A program made the translations under genes and the position numbers. Shown here one piece after another: positions 34,987 to 46,001 of a stretch of DNA of 64,000 bases (the stretch's first letter is position 1; every line of letters begins with the position of its first letter). A model generated the notes under the pieces. It worked only from the letters and a program-made list of their open reading frames with translations. It ran no database searches and was not told the DNA's origin. This DNA comes from Cryptomeria japonica. Its lineage: Eukaryota > Streptophyta > Pinopsida > Cupressales > Cupressaceae. The DNA is taken from contig NC_081414.1 in the NCBI RefSeq assembly GCF_030272615.1, forward strand, positions 232,300,733 to 232,364,732, in the 5' to 3' direction.

Positions 34987-35255
34987 AAGATTAATTCATT
35001 TCATCTACTGATGGGAGAGGTGACGATTACACTAGAGGATGTGTGGCGCATCCTGAGGATTCTTATTCATGGAGAGTTAGTAGGTATGAGCCATCTACAG
35101 CGAGAGAGGCTTTGAGCCAGTTATTCGAAGTGGACGAGGATGAGCTATGCATCATAGATTACAAGATCATATGGGAGACTATGGTATCTCAACATCATAG
35201 GTTGGTAACTATGATCGATGTGGTGTTGGTTAACATATTTATCACCTAACTCTAT
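34987..35255 (+). pseudogene. Plant mobile domain (PMD) remnant, right part
   Basis: From 34992 one frame reads NSFHLLMGEVTITLEDVWRI followed by LRILIHGELVG. The G-E-x-T-I/V-T-L-E/Q-D-V string plus I-x-G-E is the hallmark of the PMD fold. A frameshift follows, and the next readable stretch is ALSQLFEVDEDELCIIDYK (35043-35249 frame). Together with 27800-27864 it is one ancestral gene or transposon ORF split by element D. Confidence 0.7.
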
Positions 35256-35474
35256 ATTCCCACACCCACAAAGGTGACAAATGTAACCACTGTTGAACTA
35301 GTCTCAAACAACCATTTACCAACTGATTCTTTGCTTATTTTACAAGGTGGAAGCTACCTTCATAAGATTTTCAACAGATAATAAACCATTCATAAGTGTT
35401 TTTTTACCAGAAAGCAAACTAAGGAAATGATTGAAAAATCTATCAAGATAGAGCCATTATTTAGGCTCATCAAC
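35256..35474. other. Unassigned junction DNA between PMD remnant and element E
   Basis: No coding or LTR similarity within the window. It ends where recognisable element E LTR begins, partway into that LTR, so a deletion or rearrangement junction lies here. Confidence 0.5.
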
Positions 35475-36032
35475 TCCTAACAGGGTATTGTTCTTTTCAT
35501 CAAGGCATATTTGTAAATCCTTTAACCGGGTGATTCCTAACTGGAATTAGTTCTTAATAGGACTTATTGTAAAGCTTTAACAGGTTTGGCTTCTAACAGG
35601 GAGAACTTCAGAAGTGTTCAGATAGCTATCCTTGTGAGTCTCATCTCACCATGGTTTTTACCTATTTGGGTTGTCCAAATTTAAACATTTGTGTCAAATG
35701 GTGAATGCTTTTGTGGTTGTGATCTTATTTGTTGATTTGGTTAACTTCTGATAAGGCATGTTAAGTAGAAGCATTGAGAGATGAATATGTTGAGTTATGA
35801 TTAAGTATTGTTGATTTTTACAATATTCAACTTGTTTACTGTTAAAGTTGTCATAACAGTTAAACCAGTTGATGTCAAGTATTCTTATGAATATTGATCT
35901 TGACTGAGATATGTTTACTTTGTTTGACTAATTTTGAGTTTGGGAACTTTGTATCAGTTTTTCAATATACTGATTCACCCCCCTCCCCCTCTTAGTATTC
36001 TATTGGATACTTATTCTTTCATCATACCATCA
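35475..36032 (+). repeat. Element E 5' LTR, 5'-truncated
   Basis: Matches 48908-49468 from taacagggtattg to ataccatca. Hairpin module at 35633-35703. Confidence 0.88.
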
Positions 36033-36050
36033 ATTGGCATCAGAGCATCT
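36033..36050 (+). promoter_or_regulatory. Element E primer-binding site
   Basis: attggcatcagagcatct after the LTR end, one change from the F site attggtatcagagcatcc. Met-tRNA type. Confidence 0.85.
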
Positions 36051-36103
36051 CGGGTCTTGTTAATCTAAAAACCTAATAGCTTGAGGAAAAGATCTTGTAG
36101 ATC

Positions 36104-36960
36104 ATGATGAAGAAAGAAGGTTTGAAGTTCAACAAAGATAACTATAGAATATGGAGTGACAGAATGAAGATTTACATTAAAATTATTGGTAGTTAGTATT
36201 GGGATCATATAGAAAATAAGTATACTACACCTACTGGACCCCTGACTGATGATCAGAAGAAACAACAACAAGAAAATCACCAATCATTAGAGGCTATTAT
36301 CAGTTCCTTGTCTGATGCTGAATATGTAGATGTTCATGGTCTTGAAACTGCATATGAAGTATGAAAGAAATTAGAAGACATTTATAGCGGTGATGAACAT
36401 GTTAAGATTGCCAAAGATGAGAGTTTAAGAGGAAAATTTGATGACATGAGAATGTCTAAAGGTGAGAATATTCAGCAGTACGGTCAAAGGATTAAAGAGA
36501 TAGTTGGTGAGGTAAAGAGTGCGGGAGGGAAAGTGGAATATGCCACAGTAATCAGTAAGTTATTGAGAACCCTACTACTAGACTATGCTATCCAAGTTGC
36601 AGCTATTCAGGAGATGAAATCCATTGACAAGACAACGGTAACTCTTGACTCTATTATTCGTAAACTTACTTCTTTTGAATTAAATGTCTATGATGGTAGT
36701 GTACATAAATTAGAATGTGCATTCAGAGCTTTTGTCTCTAACCCATCTATGAGAAGAAGTAGACATATCGGCCATAGATATGAATCTAGATCCAGCAGAG
36801 ATGTTGAAGATGAAGATAGCTCAGTGGAACTTGAAGCATTGTTGGCAAAATGACTGCCTAGAGGCACTGGTAAATATAGAGGTAAGCTACCTTTAAAATA
36901 TTTTGCATGCAACAAGATTGGTCATATAGAAGCAAATTTCTCTAATGGTGAAAATGAATA
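36104..36960 (+). pseudogene. gag: Element E gag
   Basis: Start MMKKEGLKFNKDNYRIWSDR at 36104, homologous to the F gag start. TAG at 36194 (Gln in relatives) and TGA at 36362 (Trp in relatives) interrupt the N-terminal half; the stretch 36446-36853 is open (DESLRGKFDDMRMSKGENIQ...KSAGGKVEYATVISKLLRTL). A TGA follows ELEALLAK. The zinc knuckle is decayed (FACNKIGHIEANF). A frameshift lies near 36930. UBN2-type copia gag. Confidence 0.88.
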
Positions 36961-38531
36961 AGAGAGACAAATTTAAGAAGTATAAGGGTAAAGGAAAGAT
37001 AGATTGTCTTGTAGCTATTGATAGTGGTATTACTGATGAAGAGTTTGATGATAATGCTAGTGAAGATATTGTGTTTGTAGCTATTAAGGAAGAAATATTA
37101 GATCAGAAGGCACTAGTATCTAGAATGCATAACTTTGATAACTGGATCATTGATAGTGGTTGTTCACATCACCTGACCGGTGATTAGAGCAAATTTCTTT
37201 CCTTGAAGGAATTTGATGGTGGTGTTGTCAGATTTGGCAATGACTCACCTTGTATGGTTAAAGGTAAGGGAGTTATTTTTCTTAATAGGAAGAGCAATGT
37301 TGATGATGTCTATTGGGTTGAAGGCTTAAAGCACAATCTTTTAAGTGTGGCACAACTTAATGACAAAGGATAACCACTGGAGTTTAGAAATGGAATGTGC
37401 AAAATCTTTGACAACAAAGGTGAATTGATTGCAACTGAGAAACAAACCAAAGGTAATCTATTTCATCTCAATCCAAAAGTTAGCAACTGTTTGATTGCAA
37501 AAATAGATGATAGCTGGCTTTGGCATAGGAGATTTTGTCATATAAATTTTGACAATATTGTTAAAGTAAGCAAGTCTAAGACAGTAATAGGTCTGCCTCA
37601 GCTAGACAAACCGATTAATGCTCTTTGTAAAGAATGTCAACTAGGAAAGATGACTTCTTCAACTTTCAAGAGCAAGTCCTTCTCAGCAAAGCACTTGTTA
37701 GATTTGGTTCATATAGATCTATATGGACCAATAAGAACAAGAAGCATTCAAGGTGACAGATACTTCATGATCTTCACTGATGATTGTTCAAGGATGATGT
37801 GGGTCACATTCTTGAAGGATAAGAAAGAAGCTTTTGCTAAATTCAAGGCATTCATAGCCTTAGCTGAGAAAGAGAGTGGCAAAAAGATAAAATGTCTAAG
37901 AATAGATCAAGGCAGTGAATTCACTTCTATGGAGTTCACTAAGTATTGTGATGATAATGGTATCAAGCGGCAACTTTCTGCACCAAGGACACCATAGCAG
38001 AATGGTATAGCAGAGAGAAACAACCGATCAGTGGTTGAAGCTGCTAGGACTATGTTGATACAAGGAGGTGTAGTAAAAAAATTTTGGAAAGAAGTTGTAA
38101 GTACAGTTGTCTACATAATGAACCGAGTTCCAGTGAAAAGAGGTAAGGACAAGACCCCATATGAGTACTGGTATGGGAGATAACCTGATGTTAGCTATTT
38201 TAAGATATTTGGAAGAAAATGTTTTATTAAAAAAGGTGATTACATAAGCAATTTTGAAGCTAAGAGTGATTAAGGCATATTTCTTGGCTACTCCACCAAG
38301 AGTAAAGCCTATAAATGCTTCAACAACAGGACATAGAAAATTGTTGAGAGTGTTGATGTTCGTGTTGATGAATATCCTGAAGTTATAGAAGGAACTAGTT
38401 CAGACAAAGAGGATGAAGATCCTTGCATTTTTCTTTTGGAACCTGAAACTGTTAAATCAGAAACTGATAAAGCAAATCTTGATATACTTGTTCAACCAGA
38501 ACAAATGAATTTAGAGGAAGATGATAATGAT
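36961..38531 (+). pseudogene. pol: Element E protease and integrase
   Basis: Protease active site WIIDSGCSHHLTGD at 37142-37185 with catalytic Asp intact. Pre-integrase zinc module WLWHRRFCHINFDNI...CKECQLGKM. Integrase core: DLVHIDLYGPIRT (first Asp), KCLRIDQGSEFTS (second Asp), then a TAG in TP(stop)QNGIAERNN (catalytic Glu retained). Several nonsense codons (37184, 37370, 37995, 38180, 38271, 38335). It is broken at 38536 by element F in the acidic linker between integrase and RT. Confidence 0.9.
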
Positions 38532-38536
38532 GAAGT
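38532..38536. other. Target-site duplication of element F, left copy
   Basis: gaagt, identical to 45997-46001. The E reading frame continues across after F is removed. Confidence 0.95.
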
Positions 38537-40064
38537 TGATAACTCAATGATGAGAAAATAGTACCAAACTGCTACTAAGAGGGGGGGGTGAATCAGTACA
38601 GACAAAATACAGTCCTAAACTGGTTCAACAGCAATTACTCTAAATGACTGGCAAACAGTGACACCAGTTTGAAACAAAGTGCAACCGGTAAAACCCAGAA
38701 CAACTAAAACAATTATAAACTGGTTACTCACTTATCTTTCCACTCAACTCAAAACTACACTACCATTTCACCCTTATGTATGAATAGGTAATCTATCATC
38801 ATATCTTCACAACAACTAGTTCAACATGTTTTATTGACAGGCATAAAACACAGAACCATCATATGCTTAATAGGTAATAACAAAGCATCACACATGACAC
38901 ACATATTTTTCACGTAGAAACCCAACTGGGAAAAACCACGGTGGGGATGAATACCCACAAGCTTGTTGTTGAACTCTTTGGAAGTCCACTATGTTAGGAG
39001 CCTTGTCCTGTTAAAGACAGATATAATAGGTTCTGTTAGGAACCGATCCTATTAGGGATCACCTGGTTAAGGGATGGCTATAATACCTGGTTAAGGGTTA
39101 AACCTTGTTATAGGTTACCTTGTTAGAGGATTTCAAGAAATCAATAGCTAAAGGATTTCCAGAGCTCTCTAGCTTTCCAGATCTCAATAACTTTGAGTTA
39201 CCCTGTTAAGGGATTTACAGCAAGCCGGTTAAGGCTACCCTGTTAGGAGATTTTCCAACTGTTGAGGTGGTTAGAGATCAACAGGTAATACAATGATCTG
39301 GTAATAGTACTCAATGCCAATGTAGATCTACTTAAGCTCCTCTTCACCTTCTGCACTTACACTCTACAGGTATCACTTCTCTCCTCTGGTCTGGCAAAGA
39401 TCTCGTATCCCTTCTCTTGGATACTCACACACAGCTTTTGCCAACAACCTCACAACATCGATCTTATAGGATAACACATAGGTCAGTAGCATAAACCCTA
39501 AACCCTAGACCTGTTAGGTTAAGGAATTCAAACAGTTCAATCCTGATCGTTGATCATGCTGTATTAAATGCAGCAGATCTTGAATAAATATCAAGACATT
39601 CTCCATCGTTCATTATCCACCGATTTCATGGCGACTGATAATCCATCACGTTTTTTCACCGTTTACAAACTTTGCACATTCCCGAGGTAGATAGGGATAG
39701 TCTTCTTCATGCAAGATCCTTCACGTGCACAAGGCTGATGTGGCAACACGATCTGTTCTTTGTTATACTGCTTACTCATTACATAAAGATCACCGGTTGA
39801 GCCATATAGGCTTGAAGCACTTCAACCGAAAACCCTGAAGTTGAGACTACCAACTGGTAGTCATACAACGCTTCCATGTGCCGATTCCCATAACCATATG
39901 CTGGTTCACCTTGAACAAGCACACTGCTTCACTTTGGCACAAATGTCGGTTCACAGTGTTATACCGGTTCTCACATATGCCAGTTCATACCTATTCAACA
40001 TATTGACATCAATGACAACATACAATGTCATTATGTCCACATACTGGTTCACATAATGCCAACA
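38537..40064 (-). repeat. Element F 3' LTR
   Basis: 1528 bp; on the minus strand TGTTGGCATTATGTGAACC...TTGAGTTATCA. Differs from 44468-45996 by scattered substitutions and two short indels. U3 box at 40003-40018, hairpin module at 38891-38958, and several gttaaggg-type repeats at 39000-39250. Confidence 0.95.
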
Positions 40065-40343
40065 ATCTCCCCCTTTGGCATTGATGGCAATATACAAAGA
40101 TATCTCTCCACTTGACATTTTCTCCCCCAAATTCTGCAGATATCTTCTCTGCTTGACATCTTCTCCCCCTTTGACAACAATGCCAAAGTGGAGGCACAAG
40201 CTTCCCTGTTTCATTATGCTGCTCCCCCTGAGGAGTAGCCTCCTTCAACACATCAATCCCGAAGAAAGATTTGACTATGCAATACATGACTGATGTGGAG
40301 CATATACCTTTAGTTCACCTCCTGAAGGGGTAGTACCCCTAAT
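40065..40343 (-). promoter_or_regulatory. Element F 3' UTR with two polypurine tracts
   Basis: Minus strand: tttggcattgttgtcaaagg then gggaga (about 40159-40189), and gccatcaatgccaaaggggg then agat abutting the LTR at 40065. The second is the PPT proper; the first is a conserved upstream copy. Confidence 0.85.
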
Positions 40344-42500
40344 TTACCTCTTTGGGAGAGGCTTGGTGAATATGTCTGCTAACTGCTCCTTACTGGACAC
40401 ATGCTCTAGTGCAATCTCTTTGTTCTGAACGTTTTCCCTCAAGAAATGATACTTAAGCTCAAAGTGCTTGGTTCTAGAATGTAAAACTAGATTCTTTGAA
40501 ATATTGATAGCACTTGTGTTATCACAGAATATACTTACCAGTTCAGATATAGGGAATTTGAAGCCTTTCAGTACATGCTTCATCCAAATTGTCTGAGTGC
40601 AGTTCATGAAAGCTGCAACATACTCCGCTTCCGCTATAGACTAAGAGATACAACTCTTCTTTTTACTCATCCATGAGACCAGTCTACCACCAATGAAGAA
40701 TGCACCACCGGTTGTGCTCTTCTGATCATCTACATTACCAGCCCAATCAGCATCTGTGAACACTTTCAAGTTGAATTCCTTGCTATATGGATACCACAAT
40801 CCATAGTTAGCAGTCCCCTTCAGATACCTAAGAATCCGCTTGACTGCAACCAAGTGGGATTCTCTTTGACTTTTCTGGAACCTTGCAGTAATGCCAACTG
40901 CATGTGCAATATCCGGTCTACTATGTACTACAAAATGCAACTTACCAAACATTGATCGGTATTCCTTCTCATCAACCAATGCAGAGTCATCCTCTTTGGA
41001 TAGTTTACAACCGGTCACCATCGGTGTACCAACCGGTTTGCTATCTTCCATGCCAAAGGTCTTCAACACCTCTTTGACATATTTGGACTGAGTGATAAAG
41101 ATTCCATCCTTCATCTGTTGAATCTGTAGTCCAAAGAAGAACTTAATCTCTGCTATGAGTGACATCTCAAACTCTTCCTTCATCTCATTAGCAAACTCAT
41201 GACTCATCTTGTCATCACCACCAAAGATAATGTCATCAACAAATACCTCACAGATCAAGATCTAATCTCCTTCGGACTTCAAGTAGATATTGTTATCTTC
41301 ACTTGTTCTCTCAAATCCAATCTTCATAAGATGGGAATGTAGGGGCTCATACCATGCCCTAGGTGCTTGCTTTAGACCATATAAGGCTTTATGTAGCCTA
41401 CATACCATGTCACTATCTTCAGATAGGGCAAACCCATCCGGTTGCTCAATATACACCTCCTCTTCAAGTACACCATTTAGGAATGCAAATTTTACATCCA
41501 TTTGATATACTTTGAAGCCTTTAAAAGCTGCATATGCAAGAAGCATACGAACTCCTTCCAATCTGGCTACAGGAGCAAAGGTTTCTCCATAGTCTTCTCC
41601 TTCTTCTTGAGCATATCCTTTGCACACCAATCTAGCTTTATTCCTAATCACTGTACCATCCTCATTCAGCTTGTTTCTAAACACCCATTTGGTGCCAATG
41701 ACATTTTTATGCTCTGGTCTGGGTACCAAGGACCATGTACCATTTTTCTCTATCCGGTCAAGTTCCCCTTCCATTGCCTTGATCCAGTCTTCATCTTTAT
41801 GAGCCTCTTTGAATGATTTAGGCTCAAATTCAGAGATCATACATGAGTTTTCTCTGATCTTTTTTTTGGTAAGGATTTTTGCAACCTTATCTCCTATGAT
41901 TTGCTTAGGATCATGATTCATCTTGACATACCAAGGAATAGTCTTGATTGGTTCTTCTTGCTTTTCCTCTTCATCCTCATCTTCATCAGTATCAGCATTC
42001 ACCGGTTCAGGAACATTGTTACTGGTACTTGGTTGACTAACAACTGGTTCCCAGAAGGTTGCAACCGGCTCATTCACAGCTTGCTCACTGCCGGTTTCTT
42101 CAGTTTTCTCAGAGGATTCATCAACTCTTACATTGATACTTTCCATAATTCTCTGAGTCCTATTGTTGAAATACTTGAGAGCTTTACTATTGGTGGAATA
42201 TCCTAGGAATATTCCTTCATCACATTTTGCATCAAATTTTCTCTGGTGTTCACTCCTCTTGATGTAACATTTGCTACCAAACACTCTAAAATAGCTAACC
42301 ACAGGTGTCTTACCGGTCTAGTACTCATAAGGAGTTTTATCCTTACCTTTCTTGATGAGTACCCGGTTCATTGTGTAGACTGCAGTGCTCAACACTTCTC
42401 TCCAAAAGGTTTGAGCTACCTTTCCTTGAATCAACATGGTTCTAGCTACTTCAACCATAGTCTGGTTATTCCTCTCTGCTAGGCCATTCTGCTGTGGAGT
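40344..42500 (-). pseudogene. pol: Element F integrase C-terminus, reverse transcriptase and RNase H
   Basis: Integrase end GLAERNNQTMVEVARTM and [12 protein letters not shown]...[19 protein letters not shown]; acidic linker; RT with [28 protein letters not shown] (catalytic Asp), [29 protein letters not shown] (catalytic Asp pair near 41240); RNase H with VFTDADWAGNVDDQKSTTGG and FCDNTSAINISKN; it ends KPLPKR and a natural TAA at 40344-40346. TAG codons at 42318-42320, 41262-41264 and 40641-40643 interrupt it. The same frame is kept throughout. Confidence 0.92.
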
Positions 42501-43889
42501 CTAGAGGGCAGACAGTTGCCTCTTGATGCCAAATTCTTCACAATACTTGTTGAATTCACCGGAAGTGAATTCCCCTCCTTGATCAGTTCTGAGACACTTG
42601 ATCCTTTTACCGCTTTCCTTCTCCACTAATGCTCTGAAATCTTTTAACTTCACAAAGGCTTCAGACTTGTCTTTCAAGAATGTGACCCACATCATTCTTG
42701 AGCAGTCATCAGTGAGAATCATGAAGTACCTATCACCCTGCACACTTCTAGTTTTCATAGGACCACACAAATCAGTATGCACAAGATCAAGCAAGTTGTC
42801 AGCAGTGAAAGATTTACCTTTAAAGGTTGAGGAAGACATTTTCCCCAAATGACACTCTCTACACAATGTATTATCCGGTTTGCTTAGCACCGGCAACCCT
42901 CTAACTGCCTTGATCTTACTAGCCTTCACAATGTTATCAAATTTTACATGGCAGAGTCTCCTATGCCATATCCAGCTATCATCAAACTTAGCCATAAGAC
43001 ATGTACTTATATTTGCATTTAGATGAAATAGGTTACCTTTGGTCTGCATGCCGGTGGCCACCAATTCACCATCTTTTCCTTTGATTTTGCAAACTCCATT
43101 CTTGAATTCCAGAGTGAGGCCACTATCATTCAGTTGAGCAACACTCAGAAGGTTGTGTCTGAGACCATCAACCTAGTACACATTGTCAGCACTACTCTTT
43201 CCATTCAGAGAGATGGACCCTCTACCTTTGACCATGCATGGTGCATCATTGCCAAAGCGAACTACACCACCATCATACTCCTCCAAGGATAGAAACTTGC
43301 TCTGGTCACCAGTCATATGGTGAGAACAACCACTGTCAATGATCCACTCATTGGAATTAACAAACAGGGAGACAAGAGCCTTCTTGTCTAACACATCTTC
43401 TTTGACAGCAACAAACACAATATCTTCATTTTCTTCATCCTCTGATTCTTCATCCTCTGATTCTTCATCTGTGACACCTTCATCAACCGCCACAAAACAG
43501 TTTCTCCGGTTTCCTCCTTTGAATTTCTTGAACCTTTCCGGTTTGTCCTTGATATCGCCATTAGGACAGTTTATAGAAATATGTCCTATCCGGTTACAAG
43601 AAAAGCATTTCAAAGGTAGCTTACCTTTGTATTTACCGGTTCCTTTAGGAAGCTTCCTGGCAAGGAGAGCTTCAAATGCCACCAGAATCTCCTCATCATC
43701 CATTTCTTTACTCTGTCTAGGTTCACCACTAGTGCTAGCTTCTTTTCCTTTTCTGGATGGTATAGCAGAGGCTTTAAAAGCTGATTCAGTCTTTTGAACA
43801 CTGCCATCAAAACTATTTAGCTCATAGGTTGTCAACTTGGCTATGATGGAGTCCAAGGATACCTTAGTCTTGTCTATTGATCTCAGCTC
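42501..43889 (-). pseudogene. pol: Element F nucleocapsid, protease and integrase core
   Basis: In the gag frame: zinc knuckle CFSCNRIGHISINC (about 43570-43610), an acidic ESEDEESEDEENED stretch, protease site WIIDSGCSHHMTGD with intact Asp, pre-integrase zinc module WIWHRRLCHVKFDNI...CRECHLGKM, and integrase LVHTDLCGPMKT and KCLRTDQGGEFTS. TAG at 43173-43175 (Trp in relatives) and at 42501-42503. All catalytic residues visible are retained. Confidence 0.9.
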
Positions 43890-44396
43890 CTAAATAGTAG
43901 CAACCCTTATTGCATAGACCGGCAATAGGGATCTCAGGACTTTGCTTACCATAGTGGAATCTTCTATTTTACCACCTGCACTCTTGATTTCTCCAACAAC
44001 TATTTTGACTCTTATTCCATACTGTTGAATGGTCTCACCTTCAACCATCCACATATCTTCAAACTTCCCTCTCAAGCTTTCTTTCTTAGCCTGTTTTACA
44101 TGTTCATCACCACCATAGATATTTTCAAGAGCATCCCATACCTCTTTGGGATTTATCTTGTCCTGAACATCAATAAACTCAATGTCAGATAGACTACTAA
44201 TAAGGGCTTCCATGACTTGCCCATTTTCTTGTATCTCTCTCTTTTGGTCATCGGTGAGAGTACCGGTAGGGACAACATAGACATTCTCAACATAACTCCA
44301 GTGTTGAGCACCCATGCTTCTGATGAATATCTTCATCCTATCTTTCCATATACCAAAATTTTCCCTGTTAAACTTTGGACCTTCCCTCTTCATCAT
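43890..44396 (-). pseudogene. gag: Element F gag (UBN2-type)
   Basis: Start MMKREGPKFNRENFGIWKDR at 44396, just after the PBS. Contains KEVWDALENIYGGDEH, the LRGKFEDMWMVEGETIQQYG helix and SKVLRSLLPVYAIRVATI. TAG at 43890-43892 replaces Gln of the family (IQE in element E); reading continues in frame beyond it. Confidence 0.9.
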
Positions 44397-44449
44397 TTGA
44401 CTGGGATCTTTACCTCAAACAGTTAAGCTTACAACACAGAGGACCTGGA

Positions 44450-44467
44450 GGATGCTCTGATACCAAT
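44450..44467 (-). promoter_or_regulatory. Element F primer-binding site
   Basis: Minus strand ATTGGTATCAGAGCATCC next to the LTR: initiator Met-tRNA PBS. Confidence 0.92.
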
Positions 44468-45996
44468 TGATAACTCAATAATGAGAAAATAGTACCAAAC
44501 CGGTACTGAGAGGGGGGGGTGAATCAGTACAGACAAAATACAGTCCTAAACTAGTTCAACAACAATTACTCCAAATGACTGGCAAACAGTGACACCGGTT
44601 TGAAACAGAGTGCAACCGGTAAAACCCAGAACAACTAAAACAATCATAAACTGGTTACTCACTTAGCTTTCCACTGAACTCATAACTACACTACCATTTC
44701 ACCCTTATGTATGAATAGGTAATCTATCATCATATCTTCACAACAGCTAGTTCAACATGTTTTATTGACAGGCATAAAACATAGAACCATCATATGCTTA
44801 ATAGGTAATAACAAAGCATCACAAGATAAAAGCATCACACATGACACATATATTTTTCACGTGGAAACCCAATTGAGAAAAACCACGGTGGGGATGAATA
44901 TCCACAAGCTTGTTGTTGAACTCTTTGGAAGTCCACTCTGTTAGGAGCCTTGTCCTATTAAAGACATATACAATAGGTTATGTTAGGAATCGATCTTGTT
45001 AGGGATCACCCGGTTAAGGGATGGCTACAATACCCAGTTAAGGGTTAAACCTTGTTAGAGGATTTCAAGAACTCGATAGCTAAAGGATTTCCAGAGCTCT
45101 CTAGCTTTCCAGATCTCAATAACTTTGAGTTACCCTGTTAAGGGATTTACAGCAAGCCGGTTAAGGCTACCTTGTTAGGAGATTTTCCAACTATTGAGGT
45201 GGTTAGAGATCAACAGGTATTACAGTGATCTGGTAATAGTACTCAATGCCAATGTAGATCTTCTTAAGCTCCTCTTCACCTTCTGCACTTACACTCTGCA
45301 GGTATCACTTCTCTCCTCTGGTCTGGCAAAGATCTCGTATCCCTTCTCTTGGATACTCACACACAGTTTTTGCCAACAACCTCACAACATCGATCTTATA
45401 GGATAACACATAGGTCAGTAGCATAAACCCTAAACCCTAGACCTGTTAGGTTAAGGAATTCAAACAGTTCAATCCTGACCGTTGATCATACTGTATTAAA
45501 TGCAGCAGATCTTGAATAAATCTCAAGACATTCTCCATCGTTCATTATCCACCGATTTCATGGCGACTGATAATCCATCATGTGTTTTCACCGTTTACAA
45601 ACTTCGCACATTCCCGACGTAGATAGGGATAGTCTTCTTCATGCAAGATCCTTCACGCACACAAGGCTGATGTGGCAACATGATGTGTTCTTTGTTATAC
45701 TACTTACTCATTACACAAAGATCACCGGTTGAGCCATACAAGCTTGAAGCACTTCAACTGGAAACCCTGAAGTTGAGACTACCAACTGGTAGTCATACAA
45801 TGCTTCCATGTGTCGGTTCCCATAACCATATGTCGGTTCACCTTGAACAAGCACACCACTTCACTTTCCCACAAATGCTGGCTCACAGTGTTATACCAGT
45901 TCTCACATATGCCAGTTCATACCTCTTCAACATATTGACATCAATGACAACATACAATGTCATTATGTCCACATACCGGTTCACATAATGCCAACA
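44468..45996 (-). repeat. Element F 5' LTR
   Basis: 1529 bp partner of 38537-40064. U3 box at 45935-45950; hairpin module near 44837-44905. Confidence 0.95.
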
Positions 45997-46001
45997 GAAG
46001 T
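45997..46001. other. Target-site duplication of element F, right copy
   Basis: gaagt, identical to 38532-38536. Confidence 0.95.

Larger units (their letters stand above)
38537..45996 (-). mobile_element. Element F: Ty1/copia retrotransposon, complete structure, six TAG stops
   Basis: 7460 bp with LTRs at 38537-40064 and 44468-45996, perfect 5-bp duplication gaagt, PBS (44450-44467), one gag-pol frame (40344-44396) and polypurine tracts (40065-40076 and about 40161-40172). It is structurally complete and the youngest-looking copia element here. The single frame shows no frameshift but carries six internal TAG codons. Related to E and G. Confidence 0.95.

Noticed and set aside
41290-42482. 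Plus-strand frames across element F
   Set aside because: Antisense of RT and integrase, which are clearly coded on the minus strand.
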